From an uncultured Bacteroidales bacterium (GTDB lineage: Bacteria; Bacteroidota; Bacteroidia; Bacteroidales; UBA932): a DNA stretch of 7,417 nucleotides. Positions 1 to 5,115 of this stretch are shown one piece after another. Below the pieces are notes generated by a model. It had not been told where the DNA came from. It did not search any database and worked only from the letters and a program-made list of their open reading frames with translations. Each line of letters opens with the position of its first letter. Positions within the stretch are counted from its first letter, which is position 1. The stretch is from NCBI GenBank assembly GCA_934702165.1, contig CAKUYG010000107.1, positions 1 to 7,417 of the forward strand, read 5' to 3'. A program made the translations under genes and the position numbers.

Positions 1-71
1 AGCTGAGGGAGTCGAACCCCCGACCCTCTGCTTGTAAGGCAGACGCTCTGAACCAACTGAGCTAAGCTCCC
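1..71 (-). tRNA. tRNA-Val(UAC), 3' end cut by window edge
   Basis: Read on the minus strand, the 5' acceptor strand GGGAGCT (71-65) is followed by a D arm with stem GCTC/GAGC, and an anticodon stem TCTGC/GCAGA around the 7-nt loop CTTACAA. The anticodon is therefore TAC, which decodes Val GUN codons. The T arm has stem GGGGG/CCCTC (one G-U) and loop TTCGACT. The window starts inside the 3' acceptor strand: only AGCT is present, so the last acceptor bases, the discriminator and any CCA lie outside. It is transcribed leftwards, away from the lipoprotein gene. Every arm that can be seen folds normally, so it looks functional. Confidence 0.96.
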
Positions 72-115
72 GAGCGATTTTTGATGTTTTGTTGTCCCGT
101 TTCGTTTGGACAATG

Positions 116-146
116 CAAAGGTACGACAAAAATCGGATTCCGCAAA
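116..146 (-). promoter_or_regulatory. Bacteroidota-type promoter for tRNA-Val
   Basis: On the minus strand, TTTG (146-143) is followed by a 19-bp spacer and TACCTTTG (123-116). This matches the Bacteroidota -33 TTTG and -7 TAnnTTTG consensus with canonical spacing. Transcription should start near 109-111, giving a leader of about 40 nt before the mature tRNA 5' end at 71 for RNase P to remove. An A/T-rich stretch lies immediately upstream (about 150-185), including a small palindrome TTGAAAA-A-TTTTCAA at 153-167, as is common in front of strong stable-RNA promoters. The motif is seen directly; promoter activity is inferred. Confidence 0.8.
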
Positions 147-160
147 CTTTTCTTGAAAAA

Positions 161-190
161 TTTTCAAAAAAGTTGAAAAAAGTAGATTTT
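161..190 (+). promoter_or_regulatory. Weak promoter candidate for the lipoprotein gene
   Basis: TAGATTTT at 183-190 differs by one base from TAnnTTTG. A T-rich TTTT at 161-164 sits 18 bp upstream as a poor -33 box. It would give a 5' leader of about 40 nt for the gene starting at 239. No better match exists between 72 and 238 on this strand, so this is only a candidate. Confidence 0.25.
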
Positions 191-238
191 CTCCGTCCAA
201 ATGCAATAATCTGCCACGGACTTGCATCTTGAGACAGT

Positions 239-760
239 ATGAAGAAATTTCGATTAGCAATGATGTTGTCTGTGGTTCTCGCTCTCGTTGCTTGCAGCAA
301 GATGGAACGTGATGCTGACACCATCTTGTATGAACCCACATGGGCGGCAGTATACGATTACCCTGTTTCAAAAGACGGCATCTGCGGTCTGGGACTGGTA
401 CTTGTTCAGGGCAGGACTGACGATGATTTCAGTTTCACCTCTCCCGGGGCGGCGCTTTCTTTGAAGCTCCATGCTCCGCAGTTGTCCGGTCTGCTGCCGG
501 TGGGGGAGTATGATTCTGAAAGCTTGGGAGATGGTCGTTCCATTGTATGCTCCTCCACGGGGGATAATGCATCTTTTATGGTTGAGAGGTTGCCTGATTC
601 GGGTGAGACCAGGATGTTGTCGATAAGTTCCGGTACTTTGGAAGTGTGGCTTGCCAACGGAGGAGACTATGTCCTTCGTGCCATGGTCGAGGCAGGTGGC
701 CGCAGCTATAAGTTTGACTATCAGGGTCCTGTGCAGGATTTTAGGCTTGATGAGGATTGA
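239..760 (+). CDS. Putative lipoprotein of unknown function (173 aa)
   Basis: I do not recognise a family. The N-terminus is a textbook lipoprotein signal: MKKFR, a hydrophobic stretch to residue 18, then lipobox LVAC with the lipidated Cys at 19. Signal peptidase II should leave a 155-residue mature protein anchored in the membrane. The segment after the Cys (SKMERDAD) is short, polar and partly acidic, in the region where Bacteroidota surface-export signals sit, but it is not a clear match. The body has no transmembrane helix and reads as alternating strand-like segments with Gly turns (for example LPVGEY about 86-91, GTLEVWLANGGDYVLRAM about 132-149, YKFDYQGP about 157-164). This suggests a small all-beta domain. 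It holds two further Cys, at about 49 and 104, that could pair as a disulfide. The start is the first ATG that gives an intact signal; no strong Shine-Dalgarno is present. It stands alone between tRNA-Val and ssrA. The function is unknown. Confidence 0.85.
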   Translation: MKKFRLAMMLSVVLALVACSKMERDADTILYEPTWAAVYDYPVSKDGICGLGLVLVQGRTDDDFSFTSPGAALSLKLHAPQLSGLLPVGEYDSESLGDGRSIVCSSTGDNASFMVERLPDSGETRMLSISSGTLEVWLANGGDYVLRAMVEAGGRSYKFDYQGPVQDFRLDED

Positions 761-776
761 AAATCCGTGCCTGCTG

Positions 777-807
777 TTGCGCTGTTCCGTATTTTTGCAT
801 AAATTTG
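777..807 (+). promoter_or_regulatory. Bacteroidota-type promoter for ssrA
   Basis: TTG (777-779) is followed by a 20-bp spacer and TAAATTTG (800-807), a perfect TAnnTTTG -7 box. The predicted start near 812-815 gives a 5' leader of roughly 35 nt before the mature tmRNA end at 848, which RNase P would remove. The box begins 40 bp after the lipoprotein stop codon, so ssrA is expected to have its own transcription unit. Confidence 0.75.
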
Positions 808-847
808 CGGTGTCTGCGCTCGTGAGAGTTCAGGCAAACGACTGAAT

Positions 848-1242
848 GGGGATGTTCTGGTTTTGACAGCATTGATTTTGGTCGGTAAGCACGTCGGGCG
901 TAGGAGGCTGGCCCGTTAATCCCAGTCTTCAAGCCATAACTGGCAACTACAACTACTCATACGCTTGCTAGTCTCCAAGAGACTGAGCATCAATCGGTGC
1001 CGCCAAGGCTGCGGCTCTGACGTATATCCCTCCAGCTTTAGGCCGGTTCAGTCTGGATAAAGGGGTATCATCAAAACCGGATGCGGGGGATGGACGCCTC
1101 TAAGTCCCTTTAAGTTCCCAGAGGATAAGCCGCAGCTGGCCCGTCTTCCGGCAGGTAGCGGTCGAAAACCAAAGGAGGAATAAGCGTGTAGAAAGCCCAT
1201 CGGGACGATGTTTGGACGGCGGTTCGACTCCGCCCATCTCCA
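848..1242 (+). ncRNA. ssrA: tmRNA (transfer-messenger RNA, one-piece)
   Basis: It rescues ribosomes stalled on broken mRNAs: the tRNA-like domain, charged with Ala, enters the empty A site, and the internal reading frame then adds a degradation tag. The 5' acceptor strand GGGGATG (848-854) pairs with CATCTCC (1235-1241, one G-U), followed by discriminator A at 1242. The 5' block TTCTGGTTTTGACAGC is the conserved tmRNA start. The T arm is GGCGG-TTCGACT-CCGCC (1218-1234). Upstream of it, TAAGCGTGTAGAAAGC is shared with Bacteroides tmRNAs. A helix AGTCTC-CAA-GAGACT (970-984) follows the tag and includes part of its stop codon, as helix 5 does. The mature length is about 395 nt. CCA is not encoded (the next bases are CA), so a nucleotidyltransferase must add it. 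The tag frame is atypical and is listed separately. Confidence 0.95.
942..971 (+). other. tmRNA tag reading frame, tag (A)GNYNYSYAC
   Basis: The context CTGGC places the resume codon at GGC 942-944, matching the Bacteroides arrangement, where CTGGC opens the tag GETNYALAA. Reading on gives Gly-Asn-Tyr-Asn-Tyr-Ser-Tyr-Ala-Cys and stop TAG at 969-971, at the edge of helix 5. The length and the Asn/Tyr-rich character fit a tag, but the expected C-terminal ALAA is replaced by YAC. The +1 frame would run 26 codons from GCA 943 to TGA 1018-1020, through helix 5, and looks wrong for a tag. The third frame has no early stop. The frame assignment is by analogy; the base reading is direct. Confidence 0.65.
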
Positions 1243-1310
1243 CAATATTGGTTGGATATCAAGCGTTTTAGAGGTTTTGCGAATGGATTTTGTCCGTCTG
1301 TGTTTCACGG

Positions 1311-1886
1311 TCAGAACGTAAGCGCAGACGTCCTTGCGAGAGACGACGCTTCGGCGACCCTCCTCTCGACTTCATCGGGAGAGCTATAGTCCAGATTCCA
1401 TGCCGCCACGGTCGTGACCTCGCCGAGACCCCAAAGGGAGGAGAGCGCCTGAAGATATGGGCTGCCCTGGTCCAGCCGACTGCCGGTTTCTATATTCATC
1501 CCCCTTGTTGTGATGTACATTACCCTTTTACATTTGCACAATCCGGTGCAAGTCTGTCCGTTGTCAGTGAAGGTGACGCCGTAGAGTGACATATTCTCGA
1601 AGAACGCCTTCAGCACCGCAGGGAAACTCATGTCCCAAAACGGAGCGGCTATGACAATCCTGTCAGCGGAAGCGATCCTGCGGGCCAGCGCCACGGTCGA
1701 TTCCGGAACGACACCGGACGACCTTTCTGCAAGCGTCACCGGGGTCAACGCGAACAGGCCGACAGCATTGACATCAACGGTTTCGATGTCATACCGCGAA
1801 GAAAGCACCTCCTTTGCGGCGTCAAGAATCTTTCTTGTTCTGGACTCCGGTCTCATGCAGGAGTCAATGATCAGCAATTTTCCCAT
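1311..1886 (-). CDS. FMN-dependent NAD(P)H quinone/azo-reductase-like protein (flavodoxin fold)
   Basis: This 191-aa protein fits the flavodoxin-like NAD(P)H dehydrogenase (quinone)/AzoR family, cytosolic FMN enzymes that transfer two electrons to quinones, azo or nitro compounds. Evidence: a first strand KLLIIDSCMRPESRTRKI (3-20) that ends in a Ser/Arg-rich phosphate-binding loop; ADRIVIAAPFWDMSFPAVLK (74-93), the typical second FMN loop, followed by the AFFENM helix and the LYGVTF segment; and VMYITTRGM (122-130), equivalent to the AzoR TTxGG loop. The length is normal for the family. An oddity is the Cys cluster at 113, 117 and 119 (CTGLCKC) between those last two blocks. The ATG at 1886-1884 begins directly at the first strand; only weak purine-rich sequence precedes it. 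It faces ssrA tail-to-tail and lies 364 bp beyond the ppa stop on the same strand, so it probably has its own promoter, although I found no TAnnTTTG match. The substrate is unknown. Confidence 0.88.
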   Translation of the reverse strand: MGKLLIIDSCMRPESRTRKILDAAKEVLSSRYDIETVDVNAVGLFALTPVTLAERSSGVVPESTVALARRIASADRIVIAAPFWDMSFPAVLKAFFENMSLYGVTFTDNGQTCTGLCKCKRVMYITTRGMNIETGSRLDQGSPYLQALSSLWGLGEVTTVAAWNLDYSSPDEVERRVAEASSLARTSALTF

Positions 1887-1990
1887 TTTATCTTAGAAAC
1901 TGTTTTGAATCGAGCCAAAATCTTGATGTGAAGCTCATACATAATCTGTGGTAAGTTATTGAAAAAGTCATTAATCTGCAAGATTCCATG

Positions 1991-2035
1991 TCATTTCATC
2001 ATCGGACGGGCGAGTGGATTGTCTCTGTGAAATGA
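1991..2035. repeat. Inverted repeat TCATTTCA-N29-TGAAATGA
   Basis: The arms TCATTTCA (1991-1998) and TGAAATGA (2028-2035) are perfect 8-bp reverse complements around a 29-nt spacer. It lies about 105-150 bp upstream of the reductase start. It is A/T-rich, so its stability as an RNA hairpin would be modest. Chance occurrence is possible, but it sits next to two further repeats. Confidence 0.5.
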
Positions 2036-2086
2036 AATTCTCGGAGGTCTTCGTGTGGCTTGCTCGTGCTGAATACCGGCGCCGGA

Positions 2087-2124
2087 AAGGTTATAGTGTT
2101 TTTGCCCATATACCCTATAACCTT
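2087..2124. repeat. Inverted repeat AAGGTTATAG-N18-CTATAACCTT
   Basis: The arms AAGGTTATAG (2087-2096) and CTATAACCTT (2115-2124) are perfect 10-bp reverse complements with an 18-nt spacer. The inner 7-bp core GTTATAG/CTATAAC and the 18-nt spacing recur exactly at 2163-2194. The arms are too A/T-rich, and no U-tract follows, so a terminator is unlikely. A protein-binding site or a small RNA stem is more plausible. Confidence 0.65.
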
Positions 2125-2162
2125 CGATGGAAATAAGCGGCTGGCGTGTTTTTCATGCTCGG

Positions 2163-2194
2163 GTTATAGAATTTTACGGGGATTTATCTATAAC
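2163..2194. repeat. Inverted repeat GTTATAG-N18-CTATAAC (second copy)
   Basis: The arms GTTATAG (2163-2169) and CTATAAC (2188-2194) extend one base inward (A2170/T2187) to 8 bp. Spacing and core are identical to the copy at 2090-2121, while the spacer sequences differ. The two copies are offset by 73 bp, close to seven helical turns, so bound proteins would sit on the same face of the DNA. This copy begins 57 bp past the ppa stop codon. Confidence 0.6.
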
Positions 2195-2250
2195 TTATCC
2201 GTTTGCACATGGGGGCTGTTGCCCTGACGACCATCAGGGATGGTTGCGCC

Positions 2251-2871
2251 TCATCGTATCATCAGCTCTTCATAATCCGCCATCGAGCGCTGTATCACTT
2301 CCTTGGCGGTGTCCGCGCCGTAGACCCCGATGAGCTCCATCCTCGGGGTCCTTTCTCCGGGGATGTCTTTGTATGTTGTGAAGTAATGGACCAGGCGGCG
2401 GATGATGGCCGTGGGGAGCTCTTCTATGTCGTTGTAGTGCCCGTAGATGGCGTCGTTCTTGAGAACTGCGATGATCTTGTCATCGGCCTGGCTGTGGTCG
2501 AGCAGACGCAGTCCGCCTATCGGACGGGCGCGTACGATAATGTCTCCATGCGTGACGTCCTTCTCCGTAAGCACGCAGATGTCAAGAGGATCCCCGTCGC
2601 CCTCAATGTCGTGCCGGCCGAGTGCTTCGTTGGTCAGTTCCGCCATCTTCCCGGCGCAATATGTCCGCGGCAGGAAGCCGTAAAGTGAGGGGACGATGTT
2701 GGAGAATTTCTGTGGCCTGTCAAGCGAGAGGTAGCCGGACTCCTTGTCTACTTCGTATTTGACAGTGTCTGTGGGGACTATCTCTATGAAGGCCCTGACT
2801 TCTTCAGGGGCATTGTCTCCGAGGCTGATTCCGTGCCATGGGTGAGATTTGTGTGCGTGTCTGTAATCCAT
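2251..2871 (-). CDS. ppa: Inorganic pyrophosphatase (soluble, family I-like)
   Basis: It hydrolyses pyrophosphate to phosphate in the cytosol with Mg2+, pulling nucleotide, aminoacyl-tRNA and polymer synthesis forward. Seen in the 206-aa product: HPWHGI (10-15) near the N-terminus, as in Bacteroides homologues; EIVPTDTVKYE (30-40) with the substrate-binding Lys-Tyr-Glu; RPQKFSNIVPSLYGFLPRTY (52-71); the signature DGDPLD (92-97) with its three metal-binding Asp; and ADDKIIAV (129-136) with further Asp/Lys active-site residues. The length is slightly above the usual 175-190 aa of bacterial enzymes, with an extra C-terminal helix-like segment. The frame stays open upstream to 3129, but that part is antisense to the MATE gene and lacks family character. 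ATG 2871-2869 is the only Met before HPWHGI and is therefore the start. It is divergent from the MATE gene, and its -7 box lies only 9 bp before the ATG. Confidence 0.95.
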   Translation of the reverse strand: MDYRHAHKSHPWHGISLGDNAPEEVRAFIEIVPTDTVKYEVDKESGYLSLDRPQKFSNIVPSLYGFLPRTYCAGKMAELTNEALGRHDIEGDGDPLDICVLTEKDVTHGDIIVRARPIGGLRLLDHSQADDKIIAVLKNDAIYGHYNDIEELPTAIIRRLVHYFTTYKDIPGERTPRMELIGVYGADTAKEVIQRSMADYEELMIR

Positions 2872-2880
2872 AATCGGTCC

Positions 2881-2888
2881 CAAATATA
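2881..2888 (-). promoter_or_regulatory. -7 box in front of ppa (near-leaderless)
   Basis: On the minus strand TATATTTG (2888-2881) is a perfect TAnnTTTG. No TTG lies 19-21 bp upstream; that region is purine-rich instead (AACAAAGAGAGGG). The start point expected 5-8 nt downstream falls at about 2873-2876, leaving only a few nucleotides before the ATG at 2871. Either the ppa mRNA is almost leaderless or the real start point lies further upstream. Confidence 0.5.
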
Positions 2889-2903
2889 GTGAATTTCCCT
2901 CTC

Positions 2904-2934
2904 TTTGTTTTCTTGCTCTTTGTAAGTAACTTTG
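2904..2934 (+). promoter_or_regulatory. Bacteroidota-type promoter for the MATE gene
   Basis: TTTG (2904-2907), a 19-bp spacer and TAACTTTG (2927-2934) match both consensus boxes with ideal spacing. Transcription should begin near 2940, giving a leader of about 28 nt. The element lies back-to-back with the ppa -7 box, whose near edge is 15 bp away, so the two divergent promoters probably compete for or share RNA polymerase. Confidence 0.75.
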
Positions 2935-2968
2935 CCGCCCTTTCCCCCTCAGGGCGGGTTTTGACATA

Positions 2969-4291
2969 ATGAGAAAGATAGGTGAAATACTGAAGATCGG
3001 TCTGCCGATAATGCTCGGGCAGGCGTGTGTGATAATCCTGGCCTTTGCCGACAATATCATGATCGGCTGGCACAGCGTGGATGAACTTGCGGCCTCGGCT
3101 TTTGTCAACAATATACTCAATCTGTTCATAATGACAGAGTTGGGTTTTGCCGCCGGATTGACTCCGATAATAGGCTCCTACAATGGCAAGGGTGATGTCA
3201 AGTCGGTCGGTGCAACACTTCGCAACGGCTTGGCCGTCAATGGTCTGATCGGGCTGGCAAGCATCGTGCTCCTGGCGTTGATCTATGCTTTTCTGGGGCA
3301 TTTCGGGCAGAAACCGGAGCTGCTGCCGTTGATAAGGCCGTATTTCTTTATTGTTGGTGTTTCGACCCTGTTTGCGCTTGGTTTCAACACGCTCAAACAG
3401 TTCACTGACGGGATATGCCGCCCTGTGGTGTCAATGCTGTTTCTGCTGGCGGGTAACCTCATCAATATTTTCGGCAACTGGATCCTCATTTATGGCAATC
3501 TCGGCTTTCCGGAACTCGGGCTTGTGGGGGCCGGGCTCAGCACATTGTTTTCCCGTGCTTTGATTTTTGTGGCTTTCCTGATTTATATAATGTGCTCGCG
3601 CAGTCTGAAAAAATATGCCATGGCCATCAAGGATGCTGTGGTCTCACGGGCTGAGATGAAGGGGATTTTCACGGTGGGGTATCCGGTGGCGATACAGATG
3701 GCGCTCGAGACTTCCTCGTTTACTTTTGCGGCCGTGATGGCCGGCTGGCTTGGCGTTGTAGAACTGGCTGCGCATCAGGTGGTCATCACCATCTCTCAGC
3801 TGTTTTTCCTGATGATGCAGGGCTTGTCATTCGCGCTCTCGATACTTGTCAGCAATGCCTGCGGTCGAGGTGACTACAGGGGAGTGCGGGAGTATGCCGG
3901 AAAGGGTTACGGGATGATAGTCTGCATATCTGCGACGCTCTCCGTGCTCCTTTACATTTTCCGTTATCAGGCGGCCGGAGTCTTCACGGATTCTCCGGAG
4001 GTGTCAGCGATGGCGGTGTCCCTGTTTTTCGTGCTCTTCGCCTACCAGTTCGGTGACGGGCTCCAGCTGTGCTTCGCCAATGTCCTGAGGGGCTTGCAGG
4101 ATGTCAAACCGATCATGAAGGCGGCTTTTGTGAGCTACTATCTGATAGCCATCCCGGCAGCCTACCTGCTCGGCTTCAAGACGGATCTGGGTCTTGTCGG
4201 GATCTGGCTCGGTTTCCCGATCGGCCTCACAACCGCCGGCGTGTTCTTTTTCATGCGTTACCGCAGCGACATGAAAAGGCTGGCGGAATAA
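2969..4291 (+). CDS. MATE-family multidrug/toxin efflux transporter
   Basis: This is a cytoplasmic-membrane antiporter of the MATE family (NorM/DinF-like), which expels cationic or other small compounds in exchange for Na+ or H+. The 440-aa length and about 12 hydrophobic segments fit exactly, with two homologous halves at about 11-210 and 235-430. Landmarks are LGQACVIILAFADNIMIG (16-33) in helix 1; ELAASAFVNNI (39-49); the FGQKPELLP loop (112-120), equivalent to the MATE FxGQDPE loop; the second-half repeat AIQMALETSSFTFAAVMAG (241-259) followed by LAAHQVV (266-272); and NVLRGLQDVKPIM (371-383), the conserved RGxxD motif. It starts at ATG 2969 shortly after a strong promoter; the preceding GGGTTTTGACATA lacks a clear Shine-Dalgarno. 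The SDR start is 62 bp past its stop on the same strand with no terminator between, so read-through is possible. The substrate cannot be told from sequence. Confidence 0.95.
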   Translation: MRKIGEILKIGLPIMLGQACVIILAFADNIMIGWHSVDELAASAFVNNILNLFIMTELGFAAGLTPIIGSYNGKGDVKSVGATLRNGLAVNGLIGLASIVLLALIYAFLGHFGQKPELLPLIRPYFFIVGVSTLFALGFNTLKQFTDGICRPVVSMLFLLAGNLINIFGNWILIYGNLGFPELGLVGAGLSTLFSRALIFVAFLIYIMCSRSLKKYAMAIKDAVVSRAEMKGIFTVGYPVAIQMALETSSFTFAAVMAGWLGVVELAAHQVVITISQLFFLMMQGLSFALSILVSNACGRGDYRGVREYAGKGYGMIVCISATLSVLLYIFRYQAAGVFTDSPEVSAMAVSLFFVLFAYQFGDGLQLCFANVLRGLQDVKPIMKAAFVSYYLIAIPAAYLLGFKTDLGLVGIWLGFPIGLTTAGVFFFMRYRSDMKRLAE

Positions 4292-4353
4292 AATTTGCAG
4301 GATGATTCATTTTGGCTGCGCTACCGATAAAATCGCAGTCTCTTTTTGCGAAT

Positions 4354-5115
4354 ATGAAACGACTCCAAGATAATGTGACCCTTATCACCGGTGGCGGTAA
4401 GGGGATCGGCTTCGGCCTGGCGACCGCCTTTGCGCGTGAGGGCTCGAATCTTGTCCTGACGGGACGTACGGAATCACGCCTCCTCTCGGCAAAGGACAAA
4501 CTTGAATCTGAATATGGTGTACATGTGCTGCCTCTGGTGGCTGACGGGGCGGACGAAAACTCCGTCAGGTCCGTGGTCAAGTCCGCCCTTGACCATTTCG
4601 GTAAGATCAATACCTTGATAAACAATGCCCAGACCTCAAAGTCCGGGCTTCCTCTGGTGGAGCATACCAAGGCGGATTTCGACTTGGCGATCTATTCCGG
4701 GCTTTACGCCGCTTTTTTCTATATGAGGGAGTGCTTCCCCGCGCTGAAAGCCACGAAAGGTTCGGTCATCAACTTCGCCTCCGGCGCCGGTCTTTTCGGG
4801 AAACTCGGCCAGTCCTCCTATGCTGCGGCAAAAGAGGGGATCAGGGGCCTTTCACGCGTGGCTGCTGCTGAATGGGGGCCCGATGGGGTGAGAGTCAATG
4901 TGATCTGCCCTCTCGCCATGACGGAGAGTCTGAAGCAGTGGAAGGAGCAGTATCCTGATCTCTTCGAGAAGACAATCCAGGGAATTCCTCTCGGACACTT
5001 TGCCGATCCTGCCGATGATATCGGACCGGTGTGCGTGTTCCTCGCTTCTGAGGAGGCCCACTATGTCACGGGGGAGACCATAACCCTCCAGGGAGGCAGT
5101 GGTCTCAGGCCATGA
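4354..5115 (+). CDS. SDR-family NAD(P)-dependent oxidoreductase
   Basis: This is a classical short-chain dehydrogenase/reductase of 253 aa, cytosolic, with a Rossmann fold. Motifs in order are TGGGKGIG (12-19) for the nucleotide diphosphate; TGRTESRL (36-43), whose Arg favours NADP(H); D66/A67 in LVADGADE; NNAQ (90-93) in place of NNAG; the catalytic Ser in INFASG (139-144); YAAAK (156-160) with catalytic Tyr156 and Lys160; and a GGSGLRP tail. All catalytic residues are present, so it should be active. A TTG start at 4312 would add 14 residues of no family character; ATG 4354 begins the usual few residues before the first strand and is preferred. Its stop TGA overlaps the mtnN ATG as ATGA, indicating coupled translation. 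No good TAnnTTTG lies between 4292 and 4353 (only TA-N3-TTTG at 4289), so it may depend on the MATE promoter. The substrate is unknown; a role near methyl-cycle or DPD chemistry is guilt by association only. Confidence 0.92.
   Translation: MKRLQDNVTLITGGGKGIGFGLATAFAREGSNLVLTGRTESRLLSAKDKLESEYGVHVLPLVADGADENSVRSVVKSALDHFGKINTLINNAQTSKSGLPLVEHTKADFDLAIYSGLYAAFFYMRECFPALKATKGSVINFASGAGLFGKLGQSSYAAAKEGIRGLSRVAAAEWGPDGVRVNVICPLAMTESLKQWKEQYPDLFEKTIQGIPLGHFADPADDIGPVCVFLASEEAHYVTGETITLQGGSGLRP

Larger units (their letters stand above)
1887..2250. other. Gene-free 364-bp region with three inverted repeats
   Basis: This region separates the ppa 3' end from the reductase 5' end, both on the minus strand. 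I found no convincing reading frame with family character in either direction; the plus-strand ORF beginning at 2127 runs antisense into ppa. No TAnnTTTG promoter box for the minus-strand reductase is visible, though one is needed somewhere here. The region is A/T-rich at both ends. It contains the inverted repeats listed separately (1991-2035, 2087-2124, 2163-2194) plus a 10-bp perfect palindrome CCGGCGCCGG at 2076-2085. It could hold operators, a small RNA, or decayed sequence. Confidence 0.6.

Noticed and set aside
943..1020. Alternative +1 frame for the tmRNA tag (26 codons)
   Set aside because: It is too long, runs through helix 5, and has no tag-like Ala-rich C-terminus; the GGC frame matches the Bacteroides context better.
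1048..1308. 86-aa minus-strand ORF across the tmRNA 3' half
   Set aside because: It is entirely antisense to a confidently identified structured RNA and shows no protein family features.
1295..1330. CGTCTG/CAGACG stem near the reductase stop as a terminator
   Set aside because: It has a 6-bp stem with a 24-nt loop partly inside the coding region, and only a short A-rich, not U-rich, tail.
2222..2246. Hairpins just after the ppa stop (CCCTGA/TCAGGG and the overlapping CGACCATC/GATGGTTG) as a terminator or switch
   Set aside because: The stems are short, mutually exclusive, and no U-tract follows in the direction of ppa transcription.
2203..2688. 161-aa plus-strand ORF over the ppa 3' half
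   Set aside because: It is a shadow of ppa on the opposite strand, with no recognisable domain and no promoter.
2872..3129. Upstream extension of the ppa reading frame (292-aa version)
   Set aside because: The extra N-terminus is antisense to the MATE gene and its promoter and has no pyrophosphatase character; the family start fits ATG 2871.
4312..4353. TTG start giving the SDR 14 extra residues
   Set aside because: The extension lacks family similarity, and ATG 4354 lies at the normal distance from the first Rossmann strand.
4292..4353. SAM/SAH riboswitch or dedicated promoter in front of the SDR-mtnN-luxS operon
   Set aside because: Only 62 bp are available, with no aptamer-like helices and no correctly spaced TAnnTTTG box.
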